From CAYJEO01 sp964369355 (GTDB lineage Bacteria > Bacillota_I > Bacilli_A > RF39 > UBA660), in contig CAYJEO010000022.1 of NCBI GenBank assembly GCA_964369355.1, forward strand, positions 1 to 13,595: DNA of 13,595 bases, given 5' to 3'. This document shows, in pieces, positions 7,314 to 13,543 of this stretch. Each line of letters starts with the position of its first letter. Position 1 is the stretch's first letter. The notes beneath the pieces were generated by a model. The model was not told the origin of the DNA and did no database searches. It worked only from the letters and a program-made list of their open reading frames with translations. Position numbers and translations under genes: made by a program.

Positions 7314-8102
7314 ATGGAAGAAAAAGAAACGAAAGTTAAAACAACAAAAACAACAAAACCAAAAACAACTAAAACAGTAAAAAAAGTAGAAGAAGTTAAA
7401 AAGAAATTTTGTACTAGCTGCGGAAAACAATTAGTAGAAGGTAGTGCATGCGAATGCCAAACAGTTAAGGCAGCACCAGTATTAGCAAGTTCTACATCTT
7501 CATTTGACTTTGGAACAATGATTAATGAAACAGTTGAACTAGTTAAAAGTTTAATTAAAAAACCAATTACAACAGTAAAAGAAAAAGTAGAAACAATTGA
7601 TCAAAACACAACTTACTTTTTACTAGCAATAGCTGTTATTGTGGCAGGTATTACAACAACTATATTAACAGAAGAATTAACAATGGGATTAATGAATGCC
7701 TTTGGTGGATATGGATCAATGGTAGAATTTGATTTCATGGAAGTGTTTATTAAATTAGCATTATATAACGCAGTAGTAGTAGCAGGAACAATTTTTGCAA
7801 TCTATGCAGTAGCAGTTTATGTATTTAAAAAAGAAATTGCATTAACTAAATCAACATCTTTAGTAGCTATCACATCTGTATTAATGTCAGTAGTTAATTT
7901 ACTTGCAATAGTAGCTATATATATTTCATTTGAAGTATTAGCAGTAGTGTATTTAGTAGGTTCAGTATTTTATTCAACAGTATTATATGAAGGAATTACT
8001 CATGTAACTCAAGTAGAAGAAGATAAAAAACCATATATTTATACAGCGATTTTAATTGGATTAGGAATTGTTGTTTACATCGCTAGTAAGTTATTTTTAT
8101 AA
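7314..8102 (+). CDS. Zinc-ribbon multi-pass membrane protein
   Basis: 262 residues of unknown function. The N-terminus (about 5-31) is a Lys/Thr low-complexity tract with repeated KTTK. A zinc ribbon follows, with Cys33, Cys36, Cys46 and Cys48 (CTSCGK then CEC), then a linker with an amphipathic KSLIKKPITTVKEKV segment. From residue 100 there are about five hydrophobic segments (roughly 101-118, 144-170, 180-200, 203-225, 242-261). The layout of zinc ribbon plus a membrane bundle preceded by a KPxxT motif resembles Yip1-like proteins of Firmicutes, but no sequence motif makes that certain. The zinc ribbon and basic tail are expected in the cytoplasm. It lies alone between its own promoter and terminator, so context gives no functional clue. 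Confidence 0.75.
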   Translation: MEEKETKVKTTKTTKPKTTKTVKKVEEVKKKFCTSCGKQLVEGSACECQTVKAAPVLASSTSSFDFGTMINETVELVKSLIKKPITTVKEKVETIDQNTTYFLLAIAVIVAGITTTILTEELTMGLMNAFGGYGSMVEFDFMEVFIKLALYNAVVVAGTIFAIYAVAVYVFKKEIALTKSTSLVAITSVLMSVVNLLAIVAIYISFEVLAVVYLVGSVFYSTVLYEGITHVTQVEEDKKPYIYTAILIGLGIVVYIASKLFL

Positions 8103-8126
8103 AAGTTCTTTAAGAACTTTTTTTTT
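8101..8126 (+). terminator. Terminator of the zinc-ribbon gene
   Basis: The stem AAAAGTTC (8101-8108) and GAACTTTT (8114-8121), loop TTTAA, is followed by a T-run to 8126. The stem starts within the TAA stop codon (8100-8102). Confidence 0.85.
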
Positions 8127-8136
8127 ATAAAAAGTG

Positions 8137-8159
8137 TGGTATAATTAATAATAGGTGAT
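8137..8159 (+). promoter_or_regulatory. Extended -10 promoter and RBS of the glycosyltransferase gene
   Basis: TGGTATAAT (8137-8145) is an extended -10 and the -35 region is only T's from the terminator. The predicted +1 (8152) is one base before AGGTGAT (8153-8159). The start codon is GTG at 8163, chosen for this spacing and because MKVLLYTE is the expected GT4 N-terminus. The block ATTAATAATAGGTGATA also occurs upstream of the prepilin gene at the window's right end. Confidence 0.6.
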
Positions 8160-8162
8160 AAC

Positions 8163-9167
8163 GTGAAAGTTTTATTATATACAGAAAATTTAAAGCTTAT
8201 AGGTAAATCAGGATTAGGTAAAGCAATTAAACACCAAATGAGAGCCTTAGAAGCAAATAATATAGAATATACAACCGATTTAAAAGATGAAGACTATGAT
8301 ATAGTACATATAAATTACTTTGGACCAAAAAGCTATGCTTTAGCAAAAAAAGCAAAGAAACTAGGTAGAAAAGTAGTTTATCATGCTCATAGTACAGAAG
8401 AGGATTTTAAAAACTCTTTTATTTTCTCAAATCAATTAGCTCCTTACTTTAAAAAATGGTTAATTAAATGTTATTCTTTAGGAGATTATATTATAACTCC
8501 AACACCATATTCTAAAATGTTATTAGAAAACTATGGAATAACAAATCCAATACGAGCTATATCAAATGGGATTGATTTAGAAAAGTTCAAACAAAATAAA
8601 GAATTAGGTAAAAACTTTAGAGAAATATACAATATTAAAAAAGATGAAAAGGTAATTATCGGAATTGGTATATATGTTGAAAGAAAAGGGTTATTAGATT
8701 TTGTCGAATTAGCTAAAAGACTTCCAGAATATAAATTTATTTGGTTTGGATATAGTCCATTAACATTTTCATCAAAACAAATAAATGAAGCTGTAAATAC
8801 TAAGTTAGATAATTTAACATTTGCAGGATATGTGGAACCTGAAATAATAGCAGGTGCTATGAATGGTGCTGATCTATATATATTCCCAACATTAGAAGAG
8901 ACTGAAGGAATTCCTGCTATGGAAGCTTGTGCTTGTAAAATTGATGCAATAGTACGAGATATACCAGTATTTGACGGTTGGTTATTTGATAATAAAAATA
9001 TATATAAAGCAAAAACGGTAGATGACTTTGAAGAAAAAATAAAATTAATATTGAATAAAAAATTACCTTCATTAGTGGAAGAAGGTTATAAAGTAGCTCA
9101 AAATAGAGATGTTAAAAAAGTAGGACTTGAATTAATAGAAGTATATAATTCAGTACTAAGAGATTAA
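8163..9167 (+). CDS. GT4 glycosyltransferase, LafB/CpoA-like (glycolipid synthesis)
   Basis: 334 residues, GT-B fold. It probably adds a second sugar to glucosyl-diacylglycerol at the inner face of the membrane, as LafB/CpoA does when making the glycolipid anchor of lipoteichoic acid. Visible signatures are the N-terminal glycine loop GKSGLGKA (14-21), YDIVHINYFG (45-54), YHAHSTEEDFKNSF (73-86), SNQLAP, TPTPYSKMLLENYGI (112-126), ISNGIDLEKF (133-142), the donor-side ERKG (173-176) and the EX7E motif Glu246/Glu254 within EETEGIPAMEA. The YHAHSTEEDF...SNQLAP stretch and the RDIPVFDGW ending strongly recall LafB/CpoA from Listeria and streptococci as I remember them. The usual neighbour lafA (first glucosyltransferase) is not in the window. 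The GT4 call is secure; acceptor and donor specificity are inferred. A basic, hydrophobic N-terminal half is consistent with membrane association. Confidence 0.88.
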   Translation: MKVLLYTENLKLIGKSGLGKAIKHQMRALEANNIEYTTDLKDEDYDIVHINYFGPKSYALAKKAKKLGRKVVYHAHSTEEDFKNSFIFSNQLAPYFKKWLIKCYSLGDYIITPTPYSKMLLENYGITNPIRAISNGIDLEKFKQNKELGKNFREIYNIKKDEKVIIGIGIYVERKGLLDFVELAKRLPEYKFIWFGYSPLTFSSKQINEAVNTKLDNLTFAGYVEPEIIAGAMNGADLYIFPTLEETEGIPAMEACACKIDAIVRDIPVFDGWLFDNKNIYKAKTVDDFEEKIKLILNKKLPSLVEEGYKVAQNRDVKKVGLELIEVYNSVLRD

Positions 9168-9179
9168 CACTCTTTTTTT
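9158..9179 (+). terminator. Probable terminator of the glycosyltransferase gene
   Basis: A short stem, AAGAG (9158-9162) and CTCTT (9170-9174), encloses a 7-base loop that contains the TAA stop (9165-9167), and T's run to 9179. The stem is weak (5 bp), so termination may be incomplete. Confidence 0.55.
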
Positions 9180-9195
9180 GTAAATAAAGTGTTAA
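9164..9195. repeat. 8-bp perfect inverted repeat upstream of the cotH promoter
   Basis: TTAACACT (9164-9171) and AGTGTTAA (9188-9195) are perfect inverted copies separated by 16 bases. There is no T-run after the right arm, so it is not a classical terminator by itself. It overlaps the weaker terminator hairpin and could compete with it or act as a protein-binding site. Confidence 0.5.
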
Positions 9196-9211
9196 CTTAT
9201 TGAATTGATAA

Positions 9212-9258
9212 TTGTCTATATAATAAAAATATGATATTATTTTATTAGACTAGGAGGT
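9212..9258 (+). promoter_or_regulatory. Promoter and RBS of the cotH operon
   Basis: The -35 TTGTCT (9212-9217), a 17-bp spacer and the -10 TATTAT (9235-9240) with extended TG (9232-9233) give a predicted +1 at 9247. A strong ribosome binding site AGGAGGT (9252-9258) precedes ATG at 9264. A second TATAAT (9219-9224) lies within the spacer but lacks a well-spaced -35. Confidence 0.6.
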
Positions 9259-9263
9259 AGTTT

Positions 9264-12119
9264 ATGTTTGATGTAAAAAAAACAACAATAAAAGAAAATT
9301 TAATATTTTTTATTGTATCTATTATTATAATAAGCATAACTATACTTCTAACTTTTTCTTTTGAAAATAGTTTAAATTACAAAGATGAAGATTTGGCTGT
9401 AGATGGTGATAATAACATTAAATCACTAGTGATAAATGAAATAATGTCTGCAAATAAAGGAGCACACGCAGATATAGAAGGAAACATTTATGATTGGATA
9501 GAACTTTATAATGGGGAATCTAAAACGATAAATTTGAAAAATTATAGTTTAACAGATGATGAAAATGAAGTTAAATGGGTATTTCCAGATATCGAAATAC
9601 AACCTAATCAATATTTAATAGTATATTTATCAGGAGAAAATAAAGAAGGTTTATATGCACCTTTTAAATTAACAAGTGCTGGTGGAGAACGTTTAGCACT
9701 AACTGATGCTTCTAAAAAAGTATTGGATGCAGTAGAAACTATAAGTTTAAAAAACAATCATGTATTAGCCCGTGATTTAGATGGAAACTGGATTACATCT
9801 AGTATGCCAACACCGGGATACATTAATACACAAACTGGTTTAGAAGAATATCAAAATTCTTTATTATCAGATTCATTAATAAAAATAAATGAAATATTAC
9901 CACAAAACGATGGTAACTTTAAAAATGAAGATGGACTGTATTCAGGTTATATAGAAATAATTAATACATCAACTGAAATTATTAATTTAAAAAGTTATTC
10001 TGTTTCAAATTCTATATTATCACCATTTGAATTTCAATTACCAGATGTTAATTTAAATCCAAATGAAGTTTATTTAATTTATACAGATACTCATATAAGT
10101 GAATTAACATATGCAAATTTTAGTTTATCTAATAAAACAGGAGAAGCTATTTTAAGTAATGCTGGAAAAATAGTTGATAGAGTTGAATATGTTAATTTAG
10201 CAAATGGAATGGCTTTATTAAGAAACAACGAACAATTTTTCGAATCAAATAATATTAGTCCAGGATTTAGTAATACAGAAGAAGGTGCAACTACGTTTGC
10301 AACAACTTATTTAAAAAATAATGCTGGTTTAATTATAAATGAAGTTATGAATAACAACTTTGAATATCTAGGACAAAATGGAAATCAATTTTATGACTGG
10401 ATAGAATTAAAAAATAATTCAAGTGAAAATATTAATTTACAAGATTATTATTTATCAACAAATGAAACATTAAATACATATAAATTACCAGATATAACTT
10501 TAACACCAGGACAAGTATATGTAATAATGGCATCAGGAGAAACAAATTTATCTAATAATACATATTATCATGCAAATTTTAAAATAGGTGATGTAGAATC
10601 TATTTATATATTAAAAGATAAACAAATAATAGATTCAATGTTTATAGCCAATATACCTTTAGGATATAGTTACGGTAGATCAGATGCAAATGGTTTTTAT
10701 TACATGGAAAGCCCAACACCTAATCAAAATAACTCAACAGGAGTTATGCAAATTGCATATACTCCCATAAACTCAGTAGAACCTGGTGTATACAATGATG
10801 CTTCATTAACAATTGAATTAACTTCAAATGGGACTATATACTATACATTAGATGGATCTGATCCAACAAATAAATCTAATGTGTATTCTAGTCCTATTTT
10901 AGTTGATAAAACAACAGTAATTAAGTATGTGTCACATGAAGCTAATAAATTACCATCTGATATTAATACAGCTTCTTACATCGTAAATGAAAACCACACA
11001 ATGCCAGTTATGTCTATTGTGACTAATCAAGCAGATTTTAATTATTTACAAAAAGATGCATGGGATGAAGAATTAGAAATAGAAGTAAATGCACAATTAT
11101 ATGAAGATGGAAGTAGTTTTGATATAGATTGTGGTTTAAAATTATTTGGTGGTTCTGTAAGAGGAATGCCTAAAAAAAGTTTTCAACTTAAATTTAGAAG
11201 TGAATATGGAGAAGCAAAATTAAACTATCAAGTATTTGATAATAGAGATTTTTCTTCATTTAATTCTTTAGTCTTAAGATCAGGATCGCAAGACTATGAA
11301 GAAGCATTTATAAGAGATGTATTAGCAACTTCTCTAGTAGATGAATATACTGATGTAGATGTACAAGCATATAAACCAGTTATTTTATATATAAATGGAC
11401 AATATTGGGGTGTATATAATATAAGAGAAAAAACAGAAGCAGAATTTATTTCAAATCATTATAATGTTGATGAATCTGCAGATATAGTAAGAATAGATGG
11501 AAATGTTACATCAGGATCTAGTAGTGATTATTATGATTTAATAAGATATGTAAATTCACATGACTTGATGATACAATCTAATTATGAATATGTTAAAACA
11601 CAAGTAGATATTGTAAATTTAATAGACTTTTGGATAGCAGAAGCTTATACATCTAATAATGATATAGTTAATATGAGATTTTTCTCACATCCTGATGTTG
11701 ATGATGGTAAATGGAATTTTATATTTTATGATCTAGATTTTGCTTTTTATAATATAACAGAAAATTATTTTACTTTTGCAACTAATCCAGAAGGTATGAC
11801 AGAACATGGATATTCAACAGATTTATTAAGAAATTTAATGCGAAATCAGGAATTTAAAAACACATTTGTAGAGCGCCTTAGTTACAATATGGCAAACACT
11901 TGGAATAAAGAAATAGTATTAGCGCAAATTGATGAAATATATAATTATTATTTACCAGAGATGGAACGTGATAAAATAAGATGGGGTAGTACTTTAGAAG
12001 ATTGGCAAGATGGAATTGATGATTTAAAAAACTTTGTTGAAAAAAGAGAAACTTATTTTTTAAGATATATCAAATCTTATTTTGGTTTAACAACTGCTCA
12101 AATGGAAGAATATTTTTAG
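9264..12119 (+). CDS. Membrane-anchored CotH-family kinase with three lamin-tail domains and a chitobiase-like domain
   Basis: 951 residues. A basic N-terminus (KK, K10) precedes a single hydrophobic segment (about 11-33) with no signal-peptidase site seen, predicting N-in, C-out. Three lamin-tail (LTD) domains follow at about 52-180, 204-345 and 353-490, each starting with an INEI/INEV motif and containing DWIELYN- or YIEIIN-like and NLKxYSL-like strands. A CHB_HEX_C-type domain (about 498-575) carries YYTLDGSDPT (526-535). The CotH domain (about 580-930) shows KSFQLKFRSEYG, LRSGSQDYEEAFIRD (671-685), ILYINGQYWGVYNIREK (707-723), TSNNDIVNM and WNFIFYDLDFAF, with the likely metal-binding acidic residues Asp823 and Asp825. 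Characterised CotH phosphorylates serines of Bacillus spore-coat proteins; the target here is unknown. It is the first gene of a three-gene operon and its stop overlaps the next gene's ribosome binding site. CotH alone does not prove that the organism sporulates. Confidence 0.9.
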   Translation: MFDVKKTTIKENLIFFIVSIIIISITILLTFSFENSLNYKDEDLAVDGDNNIKSLVINEIMSANKGAHADIEGNIYDWIELYNGESKTINLKNYSLTDDENEVKWVFPDIEIQPNQYLIVYLSGENKEGLYAPFKLTSAGGERLALTDASKKVLDAVETISLKNNHVLARDLDGNWITSSMPTPGYINTQTGLEEYQNSLLSDSLIKINEILPQNDGNFKNEDGLYSGYIEIINTSTEIINLKSYSVSNSILSPFEFQLPDVNLNPNEVYLIYTDTHISELTYANFSLSNKTGEAILSNAGKIVDRVEYVNLANGMALLRNNEQFFESNNISPGFSNTEEGATTFATTYLKNNAGLIINEVMNNNFEYLGQNGNQFYDWIELKNNSSENINLQDYYLSTNETLNTYKLPDITLTPGQVYVIMASGETNLSNNTYYHANFKIGDVESIYILKDKQIIDSMFIANIPLGYSYGRSDANGFYYMESPTPNQNNSTGVMQIAYTPINSVEPGVYNDASLTIELTSNGTIYYTLDGSDPTNKSNVYSSPILVDKTTVIKYVSHEANKLPSDINTASYIVNENHTMPVMSIVTNQADFNYLQKDAWDEELEIEVNAQLYEDGSSFDIDCGLKLFGGSVRGMPKKSFQLKFRSEYGEAKLNYQVFDNRDFSSFNSLVLRSGSQDYEEAFIRDVLATSLVDEYTDVDVQAYKPVILYINGQYWGVYNIREKTEAEFISNHYNVDESADIVRIDGNVTSGSSSDYYDLIRYVNSHDLMIQSNYEYVKTQVDIVNLIDFWIAEAYTSNNDIVNMRFFSHPDVDDGKWNFIFYDLDFAFYNITENYFTFATNPEGMTEHGYSTDLLRNLMRNQEFKNTFVERLSYNMANTWNKEIVLAQIDEIYNYYLPEMERDKIRWGSTLEDWQDGIDDLKNFVEKRETYFLRYIKSYFGLTTAQMEEYF

Positions 12120-12124
12120 GTGAT
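12118..12124 (+). promoter_or_regulatory. RBS overlapping the cotH stop codon
   Basis: AGGTGAT (12118-12124) shares two bases with the TAG stop (12117-12119) of the kinase gene and lies two bases before ATG at 12127. This suggests translational coupling within one mRNA. Confidence 0.7.
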
Positions 12125-12126
12125 AT

Positions 12127-12804
12127 ATGAAATACAGACATGAAATTAAATTTATAATAAATAAAAATCAAGCAGAAATATTAAAACAAAGATTAGGTAT
12201 ATTTATGCAAGTTGATAAAAATTCTAAAAATAAAGATAACACTTATTTTATAAGAAGTCTTTATTTCGATGATTTAAGATCAAGTGCATATTATGAAAAA
12301 TTAGATGGAGTTTTATATAGAAAAAAATATCGAATTAGAATATATAACTTTGATGATTCATTTATAAGATTAGAATGTAAATATAAACATAATAATATGA
12401 CTAGTAAAAAACAAGTCAAAATTAATAAAGAAGTATATAAACGATTTATTGAAGGTGATGTTTATAATATAAAAACAGCAAATCAGTTAATGAATCAATT
12501 TATGTTAGATATGAAGATGAATAATTTAAAACCATCAATTATAGTTGATTATAATAGATTAGCATATACATATCATATTTCAGATGTAAGAATTACATTT
12601 GATTCAAAAATCAAAACAGGAGCATTTAATTATGATTTATTTGATAATAACTATGCTTCAACTTCTGTAATTGAAGATGAAGAAGTAGTATTAGAAGTAA
12701 AATATAATGAAATATTACCAGAACATATAGCGAATATACTGTCAACAGTTTCAATGTTTAGACAGGCATATTCAAAATTTGCAATGTGTAGAAGTATTAA
12801 GTAG
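12127..12804 (+). CDS. VTC-domain (polyphosphate polymerase family) triphosphate-tunnel protein
   Basis: 225 residues, cytoplasmic, no membrane segment. It aligns by motif order with the catalytic tunnel domain of VTC polyphosphate polymerases: RHEIKF (Glu6, Lys8), SLYFDD (44-49), YRKKYRIRIY (Arg69, Arg71), ECKYK (Glu83, Lys85), TSKKQVKI, KPSIIVDYNRLAY (Arg144), RITFD (Arg155, Asp159), VVLEVKYNE-LP (Glu190, Lys192) and AYSKF (Lys217). These charged residues line the tunnel that binds metal and phosphate chains in the family. Yeast Vtc4 also has an SPX and a membrane domain; neither is present here, although the next gene encodes a membrane protein. Whether this version makes or binds polyphosphate, or some other phosphorylated chain, is not shown by sequence. 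It lies 7 bp after the cotH-type gene and 8 bp before the DUF4956 gene. Confidence 0.88.
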   Translation: MKYRHEIKFIINKNQAEILKQRLGIFMQVDKNSKNKDNTYFIRSLYFDDLRSSAYYEKLDGVLYRKKYRIRIYNFDDSFIRLECKYKHNNMTSKKQVKINKEVYKRFIEGDVYNIKTANQLMNQFMLDMKMNNLKPSIIVDYNRLAYTYHISDVRITFDSKIKTGAFNYDLFDNNYASTSVIEDEEVVLEVKYNEILPEHIANILSTVSMFRQAYSKFAMCRSIK

Positions 12805-12809
12805 GAGGA
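12803..12809 (+). promoter_or_regulatory. RBS overlapping the VTC-gene stop codon
   Basis: AGGAGGA (12803-12809) shares bases with the TAG stop (12802-12804) and is three bases from ATG at 12813, again suggesting coupled translation. Confidence 0.7.
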
Positions 12810-12812
12810 ATT

Positions 12813-13484
12813 ATGGAATTTTTAGACAAATTAAGTGACAGTATTACAAACGAATTTACAGGTACAATAACAGTAGATCAAATAGTAATATCATTAATAA
12901 CAACATTTTTAATAGGTTTATTTATAATTTATATTTATAAAAAAACTTTTAATGGAGTAGTTTATTCAAAATCATTTGCATTAAGTATTATATTACTTGC
13001 AATGACAACTTCATTAATTATTACAACAATTAACTCAAATTTAGCATTATCTTTAGGGATGGTCGGAGCATTATCTATAGTACGTTTTAGAACTGCTATT
13101 AAAGAACCTGTTGATACAGCGTTTATGTTTTGGGCAATCACTGCAGGAATTATGACAGGTGCTGGACTTTATTTAGTATCTGTAGTTGGTTCTTTATGTT
13201 TAGGAGTATTGTACTTCTTTAGTTATATTTTAGGATTTAAAGTAAGTTCTCAATATTTATTCATCTTAAAGTATGAAGTTGATGCAGAAGATAGTATTAA
13301 TAATAAATTAAAAAAATTACCTAAATATAAAATAAAAAGTAAATCTTTTGTATCTGATACAGTAGAAGTTACTTTTGAAATTGATGTAAAAGGTAATGAT
13401 ACAGAAATATTATCTAAGTTTAATCATCTTCCAGGAGTTATTTCTGCTAGTATGATTAGTTATCAAAATGATTTTGGAGCATAA
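12813..13484 (+). CDS. DUF4956 multi-pass membrane protein
   Basis: 223 residues. The diagnostic DUF4956 block is present: SLGMVGALSIVRFRTAIKEP (80-99), then DTAFMFWAITAGIMTGAG. Hydrophobic segments lie at about 22-42, 53-73, 78-90 (possibly re-entrant), 104-122 and 124-142. From about 146 a soluble C-terminal domain with alternating strands and a helix (about 148-215) looks like a small ferredoxin-like or ACT-type alpha/beta domain, probably cytoplasmic. The conserved GALSIVRFR segment puts two Arg residues next to a membrane segment, which suggests an anion-facing site (inference). The family has no firmly assigned function, but it is known from neighbourhoods with VTC-domain and CotH genes in many Firmicutes. 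Last gene of the operon; its stop lies in a terminator hairpin. Confidence 0.88.
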   Translation: MEFLDKLSDSITNEFTGTITVDQIVISLITTFLIGLFIIYIYKKTFNGVVYSKSFALSIILLAMTTSLIITTINSNLALSLGMVGALSIVRFRTAIKEPVDTAFMFWAITAGIMTGAGLYLVSVVGSLCLGVLYFFSYILGFKVSSQYLFILKYEVDAEDSINNKLKKLPKYKIKSKSFVSDTVEVTFEIDVKGNDTEILSKFNHLPGVISASMISYQNDFGA

Positions 13485-13494
13485 GCTCTTTTTT
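13477..13494 (+). terminator. Short terminator of the cotH operon
   Basis: The stem GAGC (13477-13480) and GCTC (13485-13488), extendable by a G-T pair, has the loop ATAA, which contains the TAA stop (13482-13484). T's follow to 13494 and again at 13496-13499. The stem is very short, so read-through into the prepilin gene is possible. Confidence 0.55.
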
Positions 13495-13515
13495 CTTTTA
13501 AAAAAATTAAAAATA

Positions 13516-13538
13516 TGTTAATATTAATAATAGGTGAT
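13516..13538 (+). promoter_or_regulatory. Extended -10 promoter and RBS of the prepilin-like gene
   Basis: TGTTAATAT (13516-13524) is a weak extended -10. The predicted +1 (13531) is one base before AGGTGAT (13532-13538), followed by ATG at 13544. The layout repeats that of parC, the DUF3048 gene and the glycosyltransferase gene. Confidence 0.5.
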
Positions 13539-13543
13539 AGTAT

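Noticed and set aside
7248..7430. Minus-strand open frame of 60 codons over the start of the zinc-ribbon gene
   Set aside because: The Phe/Cys-rich translation is the reverse of the Lys/Thr-rich tail and the A-rich promoter region.
9264..12119. Evidence that the organism forms spores
   Set aside because: CotH-family kinases are widespread in non-sporulating bacteria and even eukaryotes, and no other sporulation gene is present in the window.
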